Source: Bacteroidota bacterium
GTDB taxonomy: Bacteria; Bacteroidota; Bacteroidia; Bacteroidales; GCA-2748055
NCBI GenBank assembly: GCA_020047715.1
Contig: JAIFNN010000229.1
Coordinates: 1-39,022, forward strand
Length of the DNA: 39,022 bases
Reading direction: 5' to 3'
Shown here: positions 35,127 to 39,022 of the stretch, piece by piece
Numbering within the stretch: position 1 is the stretch's first letter
Layout of the letters: the number at the start of each line of letters is the position of its first letter
Program-made: the position numbers and the translations under genes
Notes under the pieces: generated by a model
The model's input: the letters and a program-made list of their open reading frames with translations, nothing else
The model's database searches: none
Told to the model about the DNA's origin: nothing

Positions 35127-35134
35127 CAAAGTTA
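35127..35134 (-). promoter_or_regulatory. Bacteroidota-type -7 box for the ABC-F gene
   Basis: TAACTTTG on the minus strand is a perfect TAnnTTTG. Its first three bases are the stop codon of the upstream lysozyme-like gene. The expected start near 35120 leaves a leader of about 25 nt. Confidence 0.5.
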
Positions 35135-35836
35135 TTTTTTTTTGCTTAAAATCAGCGGTAAATCATTCTTATAGAAATACAGGGATATTTCGCTGTATTT
35201 GTACCTCGGGGTATTGTTTTTCCCGTTCAGGGGAAAAAAAGCTTTTTCGGAGTATTCAAGTATTTCATCCTGACCCGAAAGAAAGCCGTGATTGAAAGCT
35301 GTACTTACAAATTGAATTTGAAACTCCTTACTGTGCTTGAATATAGAGGGATGCAGTATTTTCAGAATGTCGTACATGCAGTTCACATAGGCTACCTGAT
35401 ATTCGAGTTTCTTGAGGCGGTTGAGTCGCTCCTTTCGGATTTCGGTGAGTTGCCAGTCTTCCGGGATCAATAAACTGTCGTACTTGGATAAAGCCTGCGG
35501 ATGTGAACGGATCGATTTTTCCAGATTTTCAACAAAGGAAGGCTTCATTTGAAAATAGCCAATCGAGAAATCCGTTGAGCCGGAGTATACATAAGCCAAT
35601 TCGAGCGACTTTGTTTCGAGGTAATCGCTTACAATAGAATAGCGTATGGCCTCGGGAAAGAGCACCGGCATGATGATTTCAGGATCGGTATCGTAAGCGG
35701 CGGAGTAGCTCACAATAAGACCGGTGTTTTCAGAGACAAAATCAAGCGCGCGGGTGTAATTGTCAGAAAACGCTTTTTTATAATCAATCGACTCGAAAAA
35801 CAAGGCGGCAAGAAAAACTATCAGAATCCGAAGCAT
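35132..35836 (-). CDS. Secreted lysozyme-like (transglycosylase-fold) protein, function unproven
   Basis: The 234-aa protein is not a standard annotated family that I can name. It opens with a hydrophobic signal (MLRILIVFLAALFF). The core resembles lytic-transglycosylase/lysozyme folds: DPEIIMPVLFPEAIRYS supplies a Glu where the catalytic residue would be, TDFSIGYFQMKPSF corresponds to the GLMQ-type substrate motif, and AFNHGF to the later helix. The resemblance is by motif order only, and the sequence is too divergent for a firm call. Expected site of action is the periplasm, on peptidoglycan. The ABC-F promoter overlaps its stop codon. Confidence 0.55.
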   Translation of the reverse strand: MLRILIVFLAALFFESIDYKKAFSDNYTRALDFVSENTGLIVSYSAAYDTDPEIIMPVLFPEAIRYSIVSDYLETKSLELAYVYSGSTDFSIGYFQMKPSFVENLEKSIRSHPQALSKYDSLLIPEDWQLTEIRKERLNRLKKLEYQVAYVNCMYDILKILHPSIFKHSKEFQIQFVSTAFNHGFLSGQDEILEYSEKAFFPLNGKNNTPRYKYSEISLYFYKNDLPLILSKKK

Positions 35837-36001
35837 TTTTTCTCTCCATCAAGCTTAGGTTAATAAAATGCAATAAGATCAATCCTGCAAAGGACCGATT
35901 AAGGGAATGAAACAGTAACCGAAACAACGGAATCCTGTGTGTTAGCCATTTTTACAGACAGACAAGTTACGAATGCAAAGATAGGAAACCAAATTTGCAA
36001 A

Positions 36002-36625
36002 CTACTTAAGTTTATCGCTATAATTAATCCTGAATTTCTGGACTTTAGGACGGATTACATAGCTGCAGTAAGCTTCATTGGGGTTTTTGGCAAAATAATT
36101 CTGGTGGTACTCCTCTGCCTTGTAAAATGCAGAAAACTCTTCGATTTGAGTTACGATGGGATTGTCAAAAATCGATTTTGCCGTCAGCTCCTTAATTACT
36201 TCTTCTGCCTGGGCCTTCTGTTTTGGGTTGTGAAAAAAGATTACCGAGCGGTATTGGGTTCCTACATCGGCACCCTGCTGGTTCAGTGTTGTTGGATCGT
36301 GCGAGCCGAAAAACGCTTCCAGAATTTCTTTGTAGCTTATCACAGAGGGATCAAAACGAATCTGCACAACTTCGGCATGTCCGGTTGTGCCGTTGCACAC
36401 TTCACGGTATGATGGGTTTTTAACGAAGCCTCCGGCATACCCTGATTCAACGGAGCTAACACCTTTTACCCCCTCAAAAACAGCTTCCGTACACCAAAAA
36501 CAGCCATTGCCCAGGGTTGCAATTTCAATGTTTTGTTCAATATTCATATTATCAGGGGATTTTTGGTTTTGAGGTATTCCCGGAAGCAAATAAATAGACA
36601 GGCTTACAATTAGTATAGTTATCAT
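36002..36625 (-). CDS. msrA: Peptide-methionine (S)-S-oxide reductase
   Basis: MsrA reduces the S epimer of methionine sulfoxide. The 207-aa frame has the catalytic motif GNGCFWCTE with Cys42 as nucleophile, then SGYAGG and the conserved TGHAEVVQIRFDP. An N-terminal hydrophobic stretch (MITILIVSLSIYLLPG) could act as a signal or anchor, although it lacks the usual positive charge. A later ATG at 36547 (MNIEQNIEIATLG) would give a cytosolic enzyme of 181 aa, the core MsrA length. The longer form is more consistent with the exported MsrB at 6796, but the start is uncertain. It is divergent from amrS. Confidence 0.93.
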   Translation of the reverse strand: MITILIVSLSIYLLPGIPQNQKSPDNMNIEQNIEIATLGNGCFWCTEAVFEGVKGVSSVESGYAGGFVKNPSYREVCNGTTGHAEVVQIRFDPSVISYKEILEAFFGSHDPTTLNQQGADVGTQYRSVIFFHNPKQKAQAEEVIKELTAKSIFDNPIVTQIEEFSAFYKAEEYHQNYFAKNPNEAYCSYVIRPKVQKFRINYSDKLK

Positions 36626-36677
36626 CTCGATTTGATCAACGGATTTATAATGCTTCTATAACAATGCTATAAAGAAT

Positions 36678-36708
36678 TTTGTTTAGGTTTATTTCTGAAT
36701 TAACTTTG
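36678..36708 (+). promoter_or_regulatory. Strong Bacteroidota promoter for the AmmeMemoRadiSam operon
   Basis: TTTG at 36678-36681 and TAACTTTG at 36701-36708 are separated by 19 bp, a textbook -33/-7 pair. Transcription should start near 36715, giving a 25-nt leader before the amrS ATG. Confidence 0.7.
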
Positions 36709-36739
36709 TTCGAACCGCATACTAACCGAAAAGGATCGT

Positions 36740-37753
36740 ATGACAGAAGCTCTTTTCTATACAAAGCTTTCGGAGAACAGGACGAATTGCTTGCTTTGTC
36801 CCCATAATTGCATTGTGGATGAGGGAAAGAGAGGGGTATGCGGAGTTAGGATCAACAGGGGAGGAATTTTGTATTCCGAGGTTTATGGCAGGCCGGTATC
36901 TTTAAATACGGATCCCATCGAAAAAAAGCCTCTGTACCATTTTTATCCCGGCCATCAGGTACTTTCGCTCGGAACCCTGGGCTGTACCCTCAAATGCAGT
37001 TTTTGCCAGAATGCTGAAATTTCCCAGGCAAGCGGAGAGGATCAGGGCTTCGGTGTTAAAAAGAGCCTTCAGGAAATCATTGTCCTTGCCCTCGAAAAAC
37101 AGAAAAATATCGGCTTGGCCTACACTTACAATGAGCCGGTTGTTTTTTACGAATACATGACTTACCTGGCTGCCGAGGTCCACCGAAATGGCATGAAAAA
37201 CATTATGGTTTCAAACGGGTTCATCAATCCGGAACCCCTCGCTAAGCTTATTCCCTTAATCGACGCATTCAATATTGATCTGAAGTCATTTGAAGACAAC
37301 TTTTATAAAAAGCACAGCAAATCGCGGCTCGCACCCGTATTGGAAACCATCAGAACCCTATCCGGAAGTGGAAAGCATCTTGAGCTGACATTTCTGGTAA
37401 TCCCGGGAATGAATGATTCCATTGACATATTCGATAAGATGACAGACTGGATTCTTGAGGAGACCGGCCGAAAAACCCCCTTGCATATTTCGAGGTACTT
37501 CCCTCATTACAAAATGAACCTCCCACCAACTCCTATAAAGACGCTCGAAGGGTTTTACCATCATGCAAAGGAGAAGCTTGATTTTGTTTACCTGGGAAAC
37601 ATTCCCGAAAGCATTGGGATGGATACTTACTGCCCCGCGTGTAAATCACTGCTGCTAAAAAGGAATGGTTATTACACCATGAGGGAAGGTCTCGACGAGT
37701 CCGGGAGTTGCACCACGTGCCATGAAAAAGTAATTAACTATATGACCATCTGA
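36740..37753 (+). CDS. amrS: AmmeMemoRadiSam system radical SAM enzyme
   Basis: This radical-SAM protein of 337 aa is related to pyruvate-formate-lyase-activating enzymes but belongs to the conserved AmmeMemoRadiSam triad, whose reaction is still unknown. The N-terminus has four cysteines (17, 20, 24, 34) in CLLCPHNCIVDEGKRGVCG. The cluster motif is CTLKCSFC, with Cys82, Cys86 and Cys89 in GTLGCTLKCSFCQN. Further Cys pairs (YCPACKS, CTTCHEK) near the C-terminus may form a zinc or extra metal site. Its TGA is followed after one base by the amrB ATG, so the two are translated in close succession. Confidence 0.92.
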   Translation: MTEALFYTKLSENRTNCLLCPHNCIVDEGKRGVCGVRINRGGILYSEVYGRPVSLNTDPIEKKPLYHFYPGHQVLSLGTLGCTLKCSFCQNAEISQASGEDQGFGVKKSLQEIIVLALEKQKNIGLAYTYNEPVVFYEYMTYLAAEVHRNGMKNIMVSNGFINPEPLAKLIPLIDAFNIDLKSFEDNFYKKHSKSRLAPVLETIRTLSGSGKHLELTFLVIPGMNDSIDIFDKMTDWILEETGRKTPLHISRYFPHYKMNLPPTPIKTLEGFYHHAKEKLDFVYLGNIPESIGMDTYCPACKSLLLKRNGYYTMREGLDESGSCTTCHEKVINYMTI

Positions 37754-37754
37754 T

Positions 37755-38594
37755 ATGACTGCTATTCGAAGAGCTCAGGTAGCTGGTCGGTTCTATCCAT
37801 CAGATCCTGAAGAAATCACACTGCTGATAAACCAATTGGCAGATAAAGAACGAGCAAAGGTTAATTTTACTCATTCGGAGAAAACCATTTTGGGAGCGAT
37901 TCTGCCCCATGCAGGGCATATTTATTCCGGATCGGAGACTGTGCATTTTTTTGAGGTTTTGAAAAGTTCGAGGCAGGTTTTCGACCTTTGGATAATTATT
38001 CACCCGCTGCATCATGTAAGTGAAACCGATTATGCTGCAGAAGACAGTGATTACTGGACTACTCCTCTTGGTAATGTTAAAATCAACAAGGAATTCATTG
38101 AGGCAATGGCAATACCCGTTTCCAAGGCGGCGCATTTACACGAACATTCCTCTGAGGTTATTCTCCCTTTTATTCAAAAGTATTGCGAAAACGATTTTTC
38201 CTTTGTTTCGATAGGAATGGCGAGGCAAAATCCTGATTTGGCCAGGGAACTGTCTGCGGCAATCGTGCGGGCTGCAAATTCGGTCAACAAAAGGCTTTGT
38301 TTGATTGCTTCTTCCGACTTTTCACATTATGTAAAGCCCGAGGACGGGAAAAAGCTGGACCAAAAAGTGCTTGAATGCATTTTGCGCAAGAATGTTAACG
38401 AAATTTACGATGAAGTGATCGACCATCAGCTTTCTGTTTGCGGATATGGCCCGATCATGGTCTTGTCTGCAACGCTTAACACACTGCACCCAGAAGCCCG
38501 GCCCGTTGTTCTTTCCAGAGGGCATTCGGGAGAAGTTCACCCCTCGGATTCCGTTGTAGATTATATATCCGTCTTATTTTACAAGAACCCATAA
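37755..38594 (+). CDS. amrB: AmmeMemoRadiSam system protein B (MEMO1 family)
   Basis: This 279-aa MEMO1 family protein is a non-haem metal protein related to class III extradiol dioxygenases. Metal-ligand candidates are conserved: His52 (LPHAGHIYSG), His86 (HPLHH) and Cys229 (SVCGYGPI), matching human MEMO1 His49, His81 and Cys244. EHSSEVILPF is the shared substrate-side motif. The usual GPxHH motif reads HPLHH here, so the Gly is replaced by His83. The reaction is unknown. It begins 1 bp after amrS, and its TAA stop is followed in the same frame by amrA. Confidence 0.92.
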   Translation: MTAIRRAQVAGRFYPSDPEEITLLINQLADKERAKVNFTHSEKTILGAILPHAGHIYSGSETVHFFEVLKSSRQVFDLWIIIHPLHHVSETDYAAEDSDYWTTPLGNVKINKEFIEAMAIPVSKAAHLHEHSSEVILPFIQKYCENDFSFVSIGMARQNPDLARELSAAIVRAANSVNKRLCLIASSDFSHYVKPEDGKKLDQKVLECILRKNVNEIYDEVIDHQLSVCGYGPIMVLSATLNTLHPEARPVVLSRGHSGEVHPSDSVVDYISVLFYKNP

Positions 38595-38606
38595 AGAAGC
38601 AAAAAC

Positions 38607-39022
38607 TTGGCAAAGCATCAAACAGATCCGAATCAGGAGGAAAAGGCGATTTTGCTCCGGTTGGCAAGAAACGCAATTCAATGCGCCTTAGACGGTACTG
38701 CAAAAAAAGAACATGCAGATATCAAAGGCTGGCTGTCGACACGGCAGGGTGCTTTTGTCAGCATTCACAGCAAAAGCGGGGAATTGCGCGGCTGCATCGG
38801 CAGGTTCAGAAGTCGATTGCCCTTATACAGACTCGTTGAAGAACTTGCCATATCCACTGCTACCCGCGATCACAGGTTTGTACCGATAAAAAAAGAAGAA
38901 CTCGACAATATCGTCATTGAAATTTCCATCCTGTCAAGACTACAACGGATTCAATCGCTCGACGAAATTGACACAGCCAGGCATGGTATTTATATAATCA
39001 AGGGGGATAAAAGTGGCACCTA
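38607..39022 (+). CDS. amrA: AmmeMemoRadiSam system protein A (AMMECR1 family), truncated by window edge
   Basis: The AMMECR1 family is recognisable from LLRLARNAI, GAFVSIHSKSGELRGCIGRF, TATRDHRFVPIKKEEL and IEISILSRLQRIQSLDEI. Its reaction is unknown. The frame runs to the window edge (138 codons visible), so the C-terminal part is missing. No ATG precedes the conserved start, so I assign a TTG at 38607 (LAKHQTDPNQEE, with Leu read as initiator Met). It lies 12 bp after amrB's TAA and in the same frame. Confidence 0.88.
   Translation, partial: MAKHQTDPNQEEKAILLRLARNAIQCALDGTAKKEHADIKGWLSTRQGAFVSIHSKSGELRGCIGRFRSRLPLYRLVEELAISTATRDHRFVPIKKEELDNIVIEISILSRLQRIQSLDEIDTARHGIYIIKGDKSGT

Overview
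The window looks like a chromosomal segment of a Bacteroidota bacterium, most likely Bacteroidales/Marinilabiliales-like. Evidence: the gene order rpmB-rpmG-DUF4295-ftsY-rimO, a TPR protein right after gyrA, several lipoproteins and proteins known only from Bacteroidota, few Shine-Dalgarno sequences, and several promoters of the Bacteroidota type (TTTG at -33, TAnnTTTG at -7). No phage, insertion sequence, CRISPR array or rRNA was seen.

Layout. 1-4421: a cut-off MORN-repeat protein on the minus strand, then on the plus strand sucD, fabG, a DUF6340-like lipoprotein and a Ste24-type M48 protease. 4728-7293: acetyl-CoA synthetase and an exported MsrB, separated by a nested inverted repeat. 7306-7467: a strong promoter, a short tRNA-like hairpin and tRNA-Gly(CCC). 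7643-11972: cinA, then the ribosome and protein-targeting block rpmB, rpmG, a 49-codon DUF4295 gene, ftsY and rimO. It ends in a two-way terminator shared with convergent clpC. 14748-18646: gyrA and a secreted TPR protein. 18768-20999: a cold-shock-domain protein divergent from a DbpA-like RNA helicase.

21029-27716 is the most unusual part. Five minus-strand genes encode a Tat-type Gfo/Idh/MocA oxidoreductase, a NrfH-like tetraheme cytochrome fused to a SUMF1-type domain, a sugar isomerase/epimerase, an MFS sugar permease and a cytosolic Gfo/Idh/MocA oxidoreductase. My inference is an oxidoreductive carbohydrate pathway spanning periplasm and cytoplasm with its own link to the quinone pool. 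A membrane coiled-coil protein (27860-28540) lies just upstream.

28681-39022: a CvfB-type S1 RNA-binding protein, an S41/PDZ protease lipoprotein, asparagine synthetase B, an ABC-F ATPase, a secreted lysozyme-like protein, MsrA, and the AmmeMemoRadiSam operon (amrS, amrB and a truncated amrA) running off the right end.

Most of the window is housekeeping. The novelty is concentrated in the cytochrome-SUMF1 operon and in several structured intergenic elements.
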